Source of the DNA: Nonomuraea glycinis | GTDB lineage: Bacteria > Actinomycetota > Actinomycetes > Streptosporangiales > Streptosporangiaceae | Direction: 5' to 3' | Assembly: GCF_014646515.1 (NCBI RefSeq) | Contig: NZ_BMNK01000017.1 | Location: 162,974 to 223,930 of the forward strand | Length of the DNA: 60,957 bases | In this document: positions 1 through 7,796 of the stretch, one piece after another | How positions within the stretch are numbered: the first letter of the stretch is position 1 | Layout: each line of letters opens with the position of its first letter | The notes under the pieces: generated by a model | Databases searched by the model: none | What the model was told of the DNA's origin: nothing | What the model saw: only the letters and a program-made list of their open reading frames with translations | Made by a program: the position numbers and the translations under genes

Positions 1-19
1 GTCCCGGGCGGGCCACGCC

Positions 20-35
20 GCGGCTTCGGAGCCGC
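20..35 (-). terminator. Hairpin after mmuM
   Basis: A 6-bp stem with a TCGG tetraloop (GCGGCT/AGCCGC) lies about 20 bases past the mmuM stop. There is no T run, as is common for actinomycete terminators. Confidence 0.4.
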
Positions 36-55
36 CCGCGCCCCTCGTCCGGCGA

Positions 56-922
56 TCAGGACAGGTGCGCGCGGATCTGCCTGATGTGCTCAGGAGTGGT
101 ACGACAACAGCCGCCGATCAGTGAGGCGCCCACCGCCTGCCACTCCTTGGCCGCCTGGCCGTACTCCACCGGGTCGGCCGCGCCCCGCCACCGCCGCCGC
201 CCGGCATCCCAGGTCTCGCCCGAATTGGGGTAGACCACCACGGGCAGCATCCCGGTGAGCGAGGCGATCAGACCGGGGATGTGACGCGGCGCCGTGCAGT
301 TCGCGCCCACCGCCACCACCTGCGAGTCGCCGGTGAAAAGGGCGGCCGCCTCGGTGATCGGGGTGCCGTCGCTGAGGTGGGCGGCGTCACGGCAGGAGAA
401 GCTCACCCACACCTTGACCGAAGGCGTCTCGGCCAGCAGCCTGACCAGCGCCCTCGCCTCGGGGTAGGAGGGGATGGTCTCGCAGGCCAGCAGGTCGGCC
501 TCCGACGAGGCGAGGATCTCCCAGCGCGGCCGGTGCCAGGCGACCAGGCCGTCCTCGTCGAGGTCGTAGTCGCCGGTGTATTCGGCGCCGTTGGCCAGAC
601 AGGCGCCATAAGGGCCGATCGAGGCCGCCACCAGACCGCCGCCCGCCTCGTCGCGGGCCTGCGCCGCCAGCTCCACCGACAGCCTCATCAGCCGCTCCGC
701 CCGCGCCACGTCCAGCCCCTTGCGGGCGAAGCCCGGGAAGGAGGCCTGATAGCTCGCGGTCGTGGCCACGTCCGCACCGGCGGCGAAGTAGGCCGCGTGC
801 GCGCTCCGGATGAGCGCCGGATCCTCCAGGAGCAGCCGAGCCGACCAGAGCTCGTCGCCGAGATCGGCGCCGAGTGCTTCGAGTTGGGTGGACAGGCCAC
901 CGTCGAGGACGAGTGTGCTCAC
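56..922 (-). CDS. mmuM: Homocysteine S-methyltransferase
   Basis: The 288-residue cytosolic enzyme transfers a methyl group to homocysteine, typically from S-methylmethionine, to make methionine. The zinc/thiolate ligands of the family are all visible: Cys209 in VGANC and Cys272-Cys273 in GGCCRTTPEH near the C-terminus. The N-terminal barrel strand LVLDGGLSTQLE is also typical. I chose the GTG start at 922 because homology begins there; a longer reading to 1027 only adds a Pro/Gly/Arg-rich leader unlike the family. It stands alone, with a hairpin downstream. Donor specificity cannot be read from sequence. Confidence 0.92.
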   Translation of the reverse strand: MSTLVLDGGLSTQLEALGADLGDELWSARLLLEDPALIRSAHAAYFAAGADVATTASYQASFPGFARKGLDVARAERLMRLSVELAAQARDEAGGGLVAASIGPYGACLANGAEYTGDYDLDEDGLVAWHRPRWEILASSEADLLACETIPSYPEARALVRLLAETPSVKVWVSFSCRDAAHLSDGTPITEAAALFTGDSQVVAVGANCTAPRHIPGLIASLTGMLPVVVYPNSGETWDAGRRRWRGAADPVEYGQAAKEWQAVGASLIGGCCRTTPEHIRQIRAHLS

Positions 923-1059
923 CCATCCAGAGTATGGTCCCGGCGCCGCTGCCCGGCCCCATGAGCCGGCCGATCTAGGCCCCGCTTGACCTGGCGGCTC
1001 ACGGGTCCGGCCACCTGCGAGCGACACCCACCAGGCCGGGGACGGGGACGTTTCGGCGA

Positions 1060-1083
1060 CGCCCCCGGCCGGGGCCGGGGGCG
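1060..1083 (-). terminator. Terminator after the VIT/vWA gene
   Basis: A perfect GC-rich inverted repeat (CGCCCCCGGCC / GGCCGGGGGCG) lies about 70 bases beyond the stop of the leftward VIT/vWA gene. It has no long T tract. Confidence 0.5.
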
Positions 1084-1119
1084 TTTCGAGCGAGCGGCTG
1101 GGCGTGTCGGGCCGGGCAG

Positions 1120-1170
1120 GTCAGGGGCGTTTCCAGAAGAGGCGCGGTGCGTCAGGGGCGTTTCCAGAAG
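1120..1170. repeat. 31-bp-period duplication of the VIT/vWA gene 3' end
   Basis: The 20-base sequence at 1151-1170 holds the last codons (FWKRP) and stop of the VIT/vWA gene. It recurs exactly at 1120-1139, past the stop. The period of 31 is not a multiple of three, so the second copy is untranslated. Confidence 0.85.
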
Positions 1171-3434
1171 GGGCGGCGGGGGGCGTCAGGTTCGGCCGCC
1201 GGTGCGCCTCCGGTCAGGGAGGTGAGGACCTGGACGGCGCGCAGCCGCAGCGCCTCGGGGTCGGCGCCCGGTCGCTCGGCCGCCTCGAGCTCGCGGGCCA
1301 GGGCGGCGAGCTCGGCATGGCCGCCGAGGAAGGTCGCCAGCGCCGCTAGCCGGGAGCCGAGGTCGGCCAGGTAGAGCACGTCCGGGGCGCCCAGAGCCTT
1401 GAGCCGGTCCAGCTCCGCGACGAGCTGCGCCCGTACCGTGTCCAGGCCGTGCGTCGCCGGGCGAGAAGGCGCGGACCGGGCGAACATCGGCGCGCGCGGG
1501 TGGCCGCCCGGCATCCCGGCGGGCGGAGGAGCCGGCGCGCCGAGGGCGGCGGAGATGCCGGGATCGGGCACCGCCATGGGGCCCCGGGGAGGCGACGCGG
1601 CCATCGCGGCGAAACCGAAGGACAGAGGCGCGCTCGCCGGCTGCTCCCAGCCGCTCGGCGGCTCCACCGGCTGGATGACCCGGTGCTCCGGGCCGCCCTC
1701 GGCGACCTGCCGGGTGTCGACCGCCACGTAAGCGGTGAACCGGCACAGCACGCCGTACTCCAGCGAGACGCGGACGATCTCCGGCTCCAGCTGGTGCTCG
1801 CCCATGGCGTACCGGTCCTCCAGCTCACGCAGGTGAGCGCGGGCCCAGACGGCGCGGATGGCAGGGTTGTCCACGACGGTGCCGGGCACGCCCTGCTCCC
1901 ACGGCGCTCCCGCCGCCAGCCCGCGCACGGTCACCGACGAGCCGCCCCGGTAGCGGCCGTGCACCCGCAGCGGCACGCCGGGGAAGATGGAGCCCAGGTG
2001 GGTGACCGTATCCGGCTCGATGTCGAGGTCCTTCAGCGACAGGTCGGTCACCAGCGGCGCGCCGATCCGCCGGTGGATCTGCTCCATGGCGGCGTCCAGC
2101 CGGTCCTCCGACTCCACCAGCTCGCAGCGGCCCGCGCCGAGCCCGGCCAGCCGGCCGAGGAAGGCGGCGTTCACCGCCCGGTCGATGCCGACCGCGTGCA
2201 CCCGCATGGCCGACAGCGCTCCGCCGGCCTGCTCCAGGATCTGGTCCTCGTTGCCCACCTGGCCGTCGGTGACCAGCACCACGACCCGCTCCCTGTCCTG
2301 CGGGCCGTCCAGCAGGGCGATGGCCTGGCGCAGCGGCTCCAGCAGCTCGGTGCCGCCCCGGGCGTCGACCCGCGCCAGGTGCTCGACCGCGCGGTAGCGC
2401 GCCCGGTCGGACCCCTCGGTGAGCCCTTCGAAGGCCGGCTCCACCACCGAGTCGAAGGTCAGCACCGCGAAGCGGTCCTGCAGGGTGAGCGTGTCCACGA
2501 TGCGGGCGGCCGCCCGGCGCGCGGCGACCATCTTCCAGCCGCCCATGCTGCCCGACCGGTCCAGCAGCAGCACCAGGTCGCGCGGCCTGCGGGCCGCCTC
2601 CAGCGCCGGCGGCACGACGGTCAGCGCGAACGTGCCCGCGCCGTCCAGCTGCAACGACGTGGACGCCTCGAACGCCGCCCGCAGGATGAAGTCGCGGTCC
2701 AGCCGCTCGCCCGGGCGCAGTCGTACGGTGCCGGCCTTCTCCTCCACCACGTGCAGGCTGGAGGCCAGCTCCCGCAGCTCCAGGCCGCCCGCGTCGACCG
2801 TGGCGGTGAGGCTGAGCCGGACCGGGGCGGGGAATCCGGGCAGCAGCACCGGGGGAGTGATCCGGGAGGCGTCGGGCACCGCGTCGGTGTCGGGCGCGGT
2901 GCCGTCACCGGCGGGCGGGCCGTCGATCGGGTCGCCGGGGATGTAGCGCGGCGCGACGACCAGCGGGAAGCGGAAGGTGGCCGCCCCGTCCTCGTACGGC
3001 AGCGGCTGGCTCATCGTCAGCCTGATCGTGACCCGCTCGCCGGGCAGGATGTTGCCCACCCTGATGGTGAACACGTCGGGGCGGTCCTCCTCGGCGATCG
3101 CCGCCCGCCTGCCCTCACGCAGAGCCTGGTCGTAGTCGGCCCTGGCCTGGCCGCGCTCCTTGAGCACGCCCTCGATCACCCGGTCGTCCGCCTCCATGGT
3201 GAACGCCGTCACCGCCGCCCGGTCAGGCAGCGGGAAGACATAGGTGGCCTCCAGCGTGACGTCGAACGGGTTGCGGAACCCCTGCGTCACCTCGACCCCG
3301 GCGTCGAGCCCGGAGATGCGGGCGGCCACGTCGACGCTGTCCAGCGGCAGATTGCCGCGCTCGGTCCGCAGCGCGCCGAACCCGGCGTCGGGCAGCGGTG
3401 CGCATCGGGCGGGCTCGAGCGACGTGATCCTCAT
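1152..3434 (-). CDS. VIT and von Willebrand factor A domain protein
   Basis: This 760-residue protein has an N-terminal VIT domain (about 15-145, with GFRNPFDVTLEATYVFPLP). A vWA domain (about 285-445) follows, with an intact MIDAS start DRSGS at 292-296 for divalent-metal-dependent ligand binding. The C-terminal part is Pro/Ala/Gly-rich with a short helical end. I see no signal peptide, membrane segment or sorting signal, so it is probably cytosolic. The family resembles inter-alpha-trypsin inhibitor heavy chain, but its bacterial role is poorly defined. Its ATG overlaps the stop of the upstream MerR gene (ATGA), so the two are translationally coupled. Confidence 0.85.
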   Translation of the reverse strand: MRITSLEPARCAPLPDAGFGALRTERGNLPLDSVDVAARISGLDAGVEVTQGFRNPFDVTLEATYVFPLPDRAAVTAFTMEADDRVIEGVLKERGQARADYDQALREGRRAAIAEEDRPDVFTIRVGNILPGERVTIRLTMSQPLPYEDGAATFRFPLVVAPRYIPGDPIDGPPAGDGTAPDTDAVPDASRITPPVLLPGFPAPVRLSLTATVDAGGLELRELASSLHVVEEKAGTVRLRPGERLDRDFILRAAFEASTSLQLDGAGTFALTVVPPALEAARRPRDLVLLLDRSGSMGGWKMVAARRAAARIVDTLTLQDRFAVLTFDSVVEPAFEGLTEGSDRARYRAVEHLARVDARGGTELLEPLRQAIALLDGPQDRERVVVLVTDGQVGNEDQILEQAGGALSAMRVHAVGIDRAVNAAFLGRLAGLGAGRCELVESEDRLDAAMEQIHRRIGAPLVTDLSLKDLDIEPDTVTHLGSIFPGVPLRVHGRYRGGSSVTVRGLAAGAPWEQGVPGTVVDNPAIRAVWARAHLRELEDRYAMGEHQLEPEIVRVSLEYGVLCRFTAYVAVDTRQVAEGGPEHRVIQPVEPPSGWEQPASAPLSFGFAAMAASPPRGPMAVPDPGISAALGAPAPPPAGMPGGHPRAPMFARSAPSRPATHGLDTVRAQLVAELDRLKALGAPDVLYLADLGSRLAALATFLGGHAELAALARELEAAERPGADPEALRLRAVQVLTSLTGGAPAAEPDAPRRPFWKRP

Positions 3435-4042
3435 GTCAGTTTCCTCTCATCGAGCACCGCGAGCAGCGGTCCGGCCGCCGCGAGTACGGCTTGTACGTCG
3501 TCCTTCGTCGGGGTGCGACCGGCGCCGTCGAGCAGCAGCGTCACACCCCCGCCCAGCCGGATCCCGCGCACCGGCGCCCCCACGCCATCGGGCGCGCCGC
3601 TGTGCCGTGCCGGGCCGTCCTCGGCCACGGGCGTCGGGTTCTTCCGGGCGGCGGTCCCGGAAGTCCTGGTCCAGAACCTGGTCTCCTGGCCGCTGCGCGG
3701 CGCGGCCGCGGGCTGTGCCGTCGGTCGCGCCGGCACGGAGCCGGCGGCCTCTTCCAGCATCGTGTCCGTCGCCCCCGCCAGGGTCGCCTGGATGTCGGCG
3801 ATGGACATCCCGCCGGCCTGCAGCCGTTTGACGGCCACGAGTTGGAGCAGGTGACGCCTGCCGTACCGGGCGATCCTGCCGCGTCGCGACAGCGGCGGGT
3901 CGACGAGCCCGATCGTGGTGTACCACCTGATCAGGCGCTCGCCAGGCACCTCGCGGACCCGGCCGTTGAGCGGCTGCCCGTGCGCGCGCAGCGCGTCGGC
4001 CGCGTGCTCCGCCAGCTCGCCGATGGTCCAGGTGTCGCTCAT
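3431..4042 (-). CDS. MerR-family transcriptional regulator
   Basis: The 203-residue protein has a MerR-type winged helix at the N-terminus (TIGELAEHA, then RLIRWYTTIGLVDPP, about 6-75). The middle, about 85-160, is low-complexity, and a short C-terminal domain follows (RGIRLGGGVTLLLDG, 161-203). No metal-binding Cys pattern is seen, so the effector is unknown. It is the first gene of a two-gene operon with the VIT/vWA protein, overlapping by 4 bases. A perfect dyad sits directly before its start and suggests autoregulation. The C-terminal segment may recognise its partner; that is inference. Confidence 0.85.
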   Translation of the reverse strand: MSDTWTIGELAEHAADALRAHGQPLNGRVREVPGERLIRWYTTIGLVDPPLSRRGRIARYGRRHLLQLVAVKRLQAGGMSIADIQATLAGATDTMLEEAAGSVPARPTAQPAAAPRSGQETRFWTRTSGTAARKNPTPVAEDGPARHSGAPDGVGAPVRGIRLGGGVTLLLDGAGRTPTKDDVQAVLAAAGPLLAVLDERKLT

Positions 4043-4048
4043 GCCTCC

Positions 4049-4078
4049 ACAGTGACACTGTCACTGTTGCACTGTCAA
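4049..4078 (-). promoter_or_regulatory. Dyad operator and -35 for the MerR/vWA operon
   Basis: ACAGTGAC and GTCACTGT are perfect inverted 8-mers separated by AGT (4049-4067), ending 7 bases from the MerR start codon. TTGACA (minus strand, 4073-4078) lies just upstream. A dyad downstream of the -35 is the usual MerR arrangement. The transcript may be nearly leaderless. Confidence 0.65.
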
Positions 4079-4131
4079 GGATAGTCCTGACCAGGGGGAA
4101 TGAAGGCCGGATCGGCGGGGAGGGGTACGGC

Positions 4132-4599
4132 ATGGCTACGATTTCCGGCCCGCTCACGGGTGACGACAAGACCACCACCGTCCAGGCGCTGCAGGGTGCC
4201 CTCATGGACCTGATCGACCTCTCCCTGGTCGCCAAGCAGTCCCACTGGAACGTCATCGGCTCCCACTTCCGGCCGATCCACCTGCAACTGGACGAGGTCA
4301 CCGACCTCGCCCGCGAACACGCCGACACCGTCGCGGAGCGGATTGTGGCGCTGGGCGCCAACCCGGACGGCCGTGCCGCCACCATCGCCAAGTCCACCAA
4401 GCTCCCACAGCCCGAACTCGGCTGGATCGAGGACGGCAAGGTGGTGGCGACCTTCACCGATCTCCTCGACGGGATGAGCAGGCGGATGCGCGAGCGCATC
4501 GACGCCACCGAAGAGTCCGACCAAGTCACGCAGGACATCCTGATCGCCGTGACCCAGGACATCGAGAAGCAACGCTGGATGTTCCAGGCACAGCGCTGA
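4132..4599 (+). CDS. dps: Dps-family ferritin-like DNA-protection protein
   Basis: This is a 155-residue Dps protein. The inter-subunit ferroxidase ligands have canonical spacing: His38 and His50, then Asp65 and Glu69 (HADTVAER). It oxidises and stores iron using peroxide and may bind DNA during stress. The N-terminus is short, with few basic residues, so DNA binding by a Lys-rich tail is not evident. GGGGAGG lies about 10 bases before the ATG, and a strong hairpin follows the stop, so it looks monocistronic. It is divergent from the MerR operon with about 90 bases between starts. Confidence 0.93.
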   Translation: MATISGPLTGDDKTTTVQALQGALMDLIDLSLVAKQSHWNVIGSHFRPIHLQLDEVTDLAREHADTVAERIVALGANPDGRAATIAKSTKLPQPELGWIEDGKVVATFTDLLDGMSRRMRERIDATEESDQVTQDILIAVTQDIEKQRWMFQAQR

Positions 4600-4610
4600 G
4601 CGCACCCGCC

Positions 4611-4638
4611 GAGCCCGGAGTCGCCCGACTCCGGGCTC
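4611..4638 (+). terminator. Terminator after dps
   Basis: A perfect 12-bp stem (GAGCCCGGAGTC / GACTCCGGGCTC) with a GCCC loop starts 12 bases after the dps stop. Confidence 0.8.
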
Positions 4639-4866
4639 CCGCATGCCCGGCTCACCTCTCACGGGTCATGCGGTCGCGTCCAGGGGGAGTGGTGTACGAG
4701 TCCGAACCGGCAGTCGGCGCGGCTACGGCTTGCCGAGAGCAGACGTTGACCACATCGATCAGGTATCTTTACTCAGTGTAGCCACTCGATTGCATTGGGC
4801 TATGTGCGCTGCTCGTCCCAGGAGTGTGAGGCGCTTCCGGGTCATCTCCTTCGTTAGGAGTTCACC

Positions 4867-5676
4867 GTGTCGCATGACCAGATCAGCGTCGAGACTCGGC
4901 GGGGTGTCGAGAAGCTGCTGCAGTTCTCGGGGCAGGTCGGTGGGTTGACCGAGGATGATGTGCTGGCCGTTCTGCGTGAGTCGGGCATCACGTCGCTGGA
5001 GTCTCTGGTTCGGCACGCTTTGGCGGTGCCCCCGGCTCCGCAGCCTGAGCCGCTCGACTCTCTTCGTCTGCTGGCTCCCGGTGTGGAGCCTGGCCTGGCG
5101 GCGGCCAACGGGCAGTCCGTGCCGTTGAAGCATCGGTCGCCGGGTGTGGCGGTGATCGTCGACGGTGTCGAATACGATCCGGCGGACATCACGCGGTTCG
5201 ACGGTCAGGTGCTAACTTTCGTGGTCGACGGCTCTCCGGACCGCATCCTGGCCTACACCGACGATCGGCCGCTGCTCGCGGCGGTGTGGGCAGCGGGCCT
5301 GCTCGGCCGGCTGAGCACGGCCGCCGGCCCGCGCGACGACTCCCTTGCCGCCGACACCCGGCCGCGCACCTTCGGCGAGGTGCAGATGTTCGAGCATCAC
5401 TTCTTCGCCGGCGACTGGTTCTGGCTGCCGGCCAATTACGGATGGCCCGATCTGACCCGGATCAGGCACGGCGCCTGGCCAGGATCGGACTGGAACGACA
5501 CCATCAGCTCGGTCGCCAGGACCGACTGCCTGATGGGCTACTTCGAACACATCAACTTCGGCGGCATCAAGCTGATCGTCCCCGCCGGCTTCGAACTGGC
5601 CGACCTGGGCACCTGGGGCTGGAACGACCGCATCTCCTCGGTCGCCAACTACGGCGTCGTCCGAAGCGGCCGGTAG
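4867..5676 (+). CDS. Beta/gamma-crystallin-fold, probably calcium-binding protein
   Basis: The protein has 269 residues. The last ~95 look like one beta/gamma-crystallin domain of two Greek-key halves. Each half carries the calcium signature (N/D)(N/D)xx(S/T)S: NDTISS at 210-215 and NDRISS at 253-258, in Trp-rich contexts. The N-terminal ~170 residues are not recognised; they include a helical start and a small beta segment (VAVIVDGVEYDPADI). There is no signal peptide, so it should be cytosolic. Its codons are less extreme in GC than its neighbours. The start follows GTTAGGAGTTCACC. It is monocistronic, with a hairpin downstream. The domain call is motif-based. Confidence 0.75.
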   Translation: MSHDQISVETRRGVEKLLQFSGQVGGLTEDDVLAVLRESGITSLESLVRHALAVPPAPQPEPLDSLRLLAPGVEPGLAAANGQSVPLKHRSPGVAVIVDGVEYDPADITRFDGQVLTFVVDGSPDRILAYTDDRPLLAAVWAAGLLGRLSTAAGPRDDSLAADTRPRTFGEVQMFEHHFFAGDWFWLPANYGWPDLTRIRHGAWPGSDWNDTISSVARTDCLMGYFEHINFGGIKLIVPAGFELADLGTWGWNDRISSVANYGVVRSGR

Positions 5677-6027
5677 CCGACGGGCGTTCAGACAACTCGC
5701 AAAAGCTGACTCAGCCGCCGCCTCGCCCTCACCCCTGGCGAGGTGGCGGCTGCTGTGCGAAGCCGGGCTGAGGGGGTGGAATCGCCCTGCCTCGCCGACG
5801 TCGGCGTCTGGTTCACGTGGGCGACGGCGTCGGTGCCCGATCTGTCCGCGCTCGCTGTGCGGACCTGCCTCAGCCTTACGCATCAGCGGTGGCCGGTGGG
5901 GCGCTGGTTCGTCGTGCTGCGACAGGGGATGTACGGCGGGTGAGTTTCCACGGTGTTCGATCCCGGTATCCCCTGCCATTCATGTCCGTGCGGTCGACTA
6001 GCGTGGCATCTAGAGGGAGGCCTGACG
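5677..6027 (+). other. Non-coding stretch before the PhoX-like gene
   Basis: Apart from a terminator hairpin at 5712-5752, I see no convincing gene. Open frames here lack a ribosome site and family features. The promoter of the PhoX-like gene must lie in the right part, but no clear -10/-35 pair stands out. Confidence 0.5.
5712..5752 (+). terminator. Terminator after the crystallin-like gene
   Basis: CAGCCGCCGCCTCGCC pairs with GGCGAGGTGGCGGCTG (one mismatch) around a 9-base loop, 36 bases after the stop. Confidence 0.7.
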
Positions 6028-7068
6028 ATGTCCCGCAAGACTCTTCTGCGCGCGGGCCCGCTCTGGCAGGGCGGCGAGAGCCCGTACGGCCCGATCGGGC
6101 AGCCCGGCCCCGTGGGCGGCCTGGCGCTTCCCGCCGGTTTCGGCGGCAGGGTGGTGGCCCGGTCCGGGCACAAGGTGGCCGGGCTGACCTGGCACGCCGA
6201 GCCGGACGGCGGTGCCTGCTTCCCTGACGGCGCGGGCTGGATCTACGTGTCCAACTCCGGCCTGTCGCTGGTCGGTGGCGCCTCGGCGCTGCGCTTGCGG
6301 TCCGGCGGCTCGATCGGCGACGCCTACCGCATCCTGTCCGGCACCGAGCTCAACCGGTCGGGCGGGGCGACGCCCTGGCACTCCTGGCTCTCCTGTGAGC
6401 TCGGTCCTCGCGGGCGCGTCTTCGAGTGCGACCCCTACGGCACGCGCGCGGCCCGGCCCCGGCTCACCATGGGGCGCTTCAAGCACCAGGCGGCCGCCTG
6501 CGATCCGGAACGGCAGGTGGTCTACCTGACCGAGGGTGAGCGTGACGGCTGCTTCTACCGGTTCAGGCCGGAGGACTGGGGCGACCTGACCGAGGGCACG
6601 CTGGAGGTGCTGTGCGCCTCCGGTGCCTGGGAGCCGGTGCCGTCGCCGGCCGCTCTGCTGAAGGGGACGCGCCACCAGGTGCGGGGCGCGCGCCGCTTCG
6701 ACGGCGGCGACGCCTGTCACTACGCGGGCGGCGTCTGCTTCTTCACCACCCGTGGCGACGGCGCGCTGTGGGCGTACGACGCGCGGACTTCGACGCTCGA
6801 CCGGATCGCCTTCGGCGGCGTGGCCGGGACCGTGGCCATCACCTCCGCGCCGTCCGGCGACCTCTACCTGGCCCGGCGGGGCGGCCGGATCGACGTGGTC
6901 ACCCCGGACCGCACCGTCGCGCCGTTCCTCAGGCTCGACGGGCCGGCGGGCGCGGAGCCGACAGGGCTGGCGTTCACGCCCGACGGCGACCGGCTCTACT
7001 TCTCCGCCAGGCGGGGTCGCACAGGCAGCGACACCTTCGAGGTCACGGGCCCCTTCCGCAACGCCTGA
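6028..7068 (+). CDS. PhoX-like (DUF839) beta-propeller protein
   Basis: The 346-residue protein has PhoX/DUF839 signatures: ATPWHSWLSCEL, FKHQAAACDPERQVVYLTEG and DGCFYRFRPEDW. PhoX enzymes are calcium/iron phosphatases exported by Tat, but no twin-arginine signal is present, so this member may be cytosolic and its activity is uncertain. The ATG at 6028 follows AGAGGGAGG; a longer upstream reading lacks support. Late segments (LYLARRGGRIDVVTPDRT, TGLAFTPDGDRLYFS) look like propeller blades. It is monocistronic and convergent with the TetR gene. Confidence 0.75.
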   Translation: MSRKTLLRAGPLWQGGESPYGPIGQPGPVGGLALPAGFGGRVVARSGHKVAGLTWHAEPDGGACFPDGAGWIYVSNSGLSLVGGASALRLRSGGSIGDAYRILSGTELNRSGGATPWHSWLSCELGPRGRVFECDPYGTRAARPRLTMGRFKHQAAACDPERQVVYLTEGERDGCFYRFRPEDWGDLTEGTLEVLCASGAWEPVPSPAALLKGTRHQVRGARRFDGGDACHYAGGVCFFTTRGDGALWAYDARTSTLDRIAFGGVAGTVAITSAPSGDLYLARRGGRIDVVTPDRTVAPFLRLDGPAGAEPTGLAFTPDGDRLYFSARRGRTGSDTFEVTGPFRNA

Positions 7069-7108
7069 CTCCGGTACGTTCGAGGTGGCCGAGCCTTTCC
7101 CGCGACGC

Positions 7109-7702
7109 CTAGGCCAGGTAGCGGGTCAGTGCGACCTTGAGTTCGTCCACCAGTTCGTTGGCGCGCTCGGGGGTGGCTGCGGACACCAACGGCATGACGG
7201 CCTTGACCATCGCCACGGCCACGGTCCCCATCAGCAGGGCGCGGTCCTCGGCCAGGCCGGGGGAGCGGCGCCGGAGGAGGGCGGCCACCTGCCGGGCGAT
7301 GGCGTCGTGTAGCACTTGGGCGGCCGTGGCCAGCTTGTCGCCGGTGGCGCTGCCGTACAGGAGAGACCAGTAGGCGGGTGAGCGGCCCTTGAAGGCGACG
7401 CTCTCGTCCACGACCCGGCCGACCAGCGTCTCCAGCGGCACCTCGGGGGTGACGGCGGCGAGTGTCGCGTCCCAGAACTCCTGCCGCTCGACGGTGTAGC
7501 GGGACACCAGGGCGTCGAGGATCTCCTCTTTGTTGCGGAAGAACTGATACAGCGAGCCCGGTGACAGGCCCGCCCTGGCGGCGACCTGGTTCGTGGTCAT
7601 CTCCGGATAACCCACCTCGGCGATCATGAGCTCCGCCGCGTCGAGGATCTCCGCCATGCGCTTCAGCCCGCGTGCCTGCCGGCGCACCGTGCGCTCAGCC
7701 AT
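7109..7702 (-). CDS. TetR-family repressor
   Basis: The 197-residue protein has a TetR N-terminal helix-turn-helix at about 15-60 (AGLSPGSLYQFFRNKEEILDALV) and a helical ligand-binding C-terminus. It is transcribed away from the MMPL exporter gene across a 94-base gap that holds an operator-like dyad. It is therefore the likely local repressor of both. The effector is unknown. Confidence 0.9.
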   Translation of the reverse strand: MAERTVRRQARGLKRMAEILDAAELMIAEVGYPEMTTNQVAARAGLSPGSLYQFFRNKEEILDALVSRYTVERQEFWDATLAAVTPEVPLETLVGRVVDESVAFKGRSPAYWSLLYGSATGDKLATAAQVLHDAIARQVAALLRRRSPGLAEDRALLMGTVAVAMVKAVMPLVSAATPERANELVDELKVALTRYLA

Positions 7703-7713
7703 AGGGCATCACG

Positions 7714-7743
7714 TTGACAAATACGAGCATTTACTTGTATTCC
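7714..7743 (+). promoter_or_regulatory. MMPL promoter and TetR-type operator
   Basis: TTGACA at 7714-7719 and TATTCC at 7738-7743 are 18 bases apart. Between and over them lies a dyad with half-sites AATACGAG (7720-7727) and CTTGTATT (7734-7741), 7 of 8 matching, 6 bases apart. The layout fits repression by the divergent TetR protein. Confidence 0.55.
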
Positions 7744-7796
7744 TTGCCGAGGGATGAAACACGAGTAGTTTACCGGGTTTTGCTCAGGGATCGAGG

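Noticed and set aside
1449..3854. 801-residue open frame on the plus strand opposite the VIT/vWA and MerR genes
   Set aside because: It is Arg/His-rich with no domain, and lies opposite two well-supported genes; a GC-rich shadow frame.
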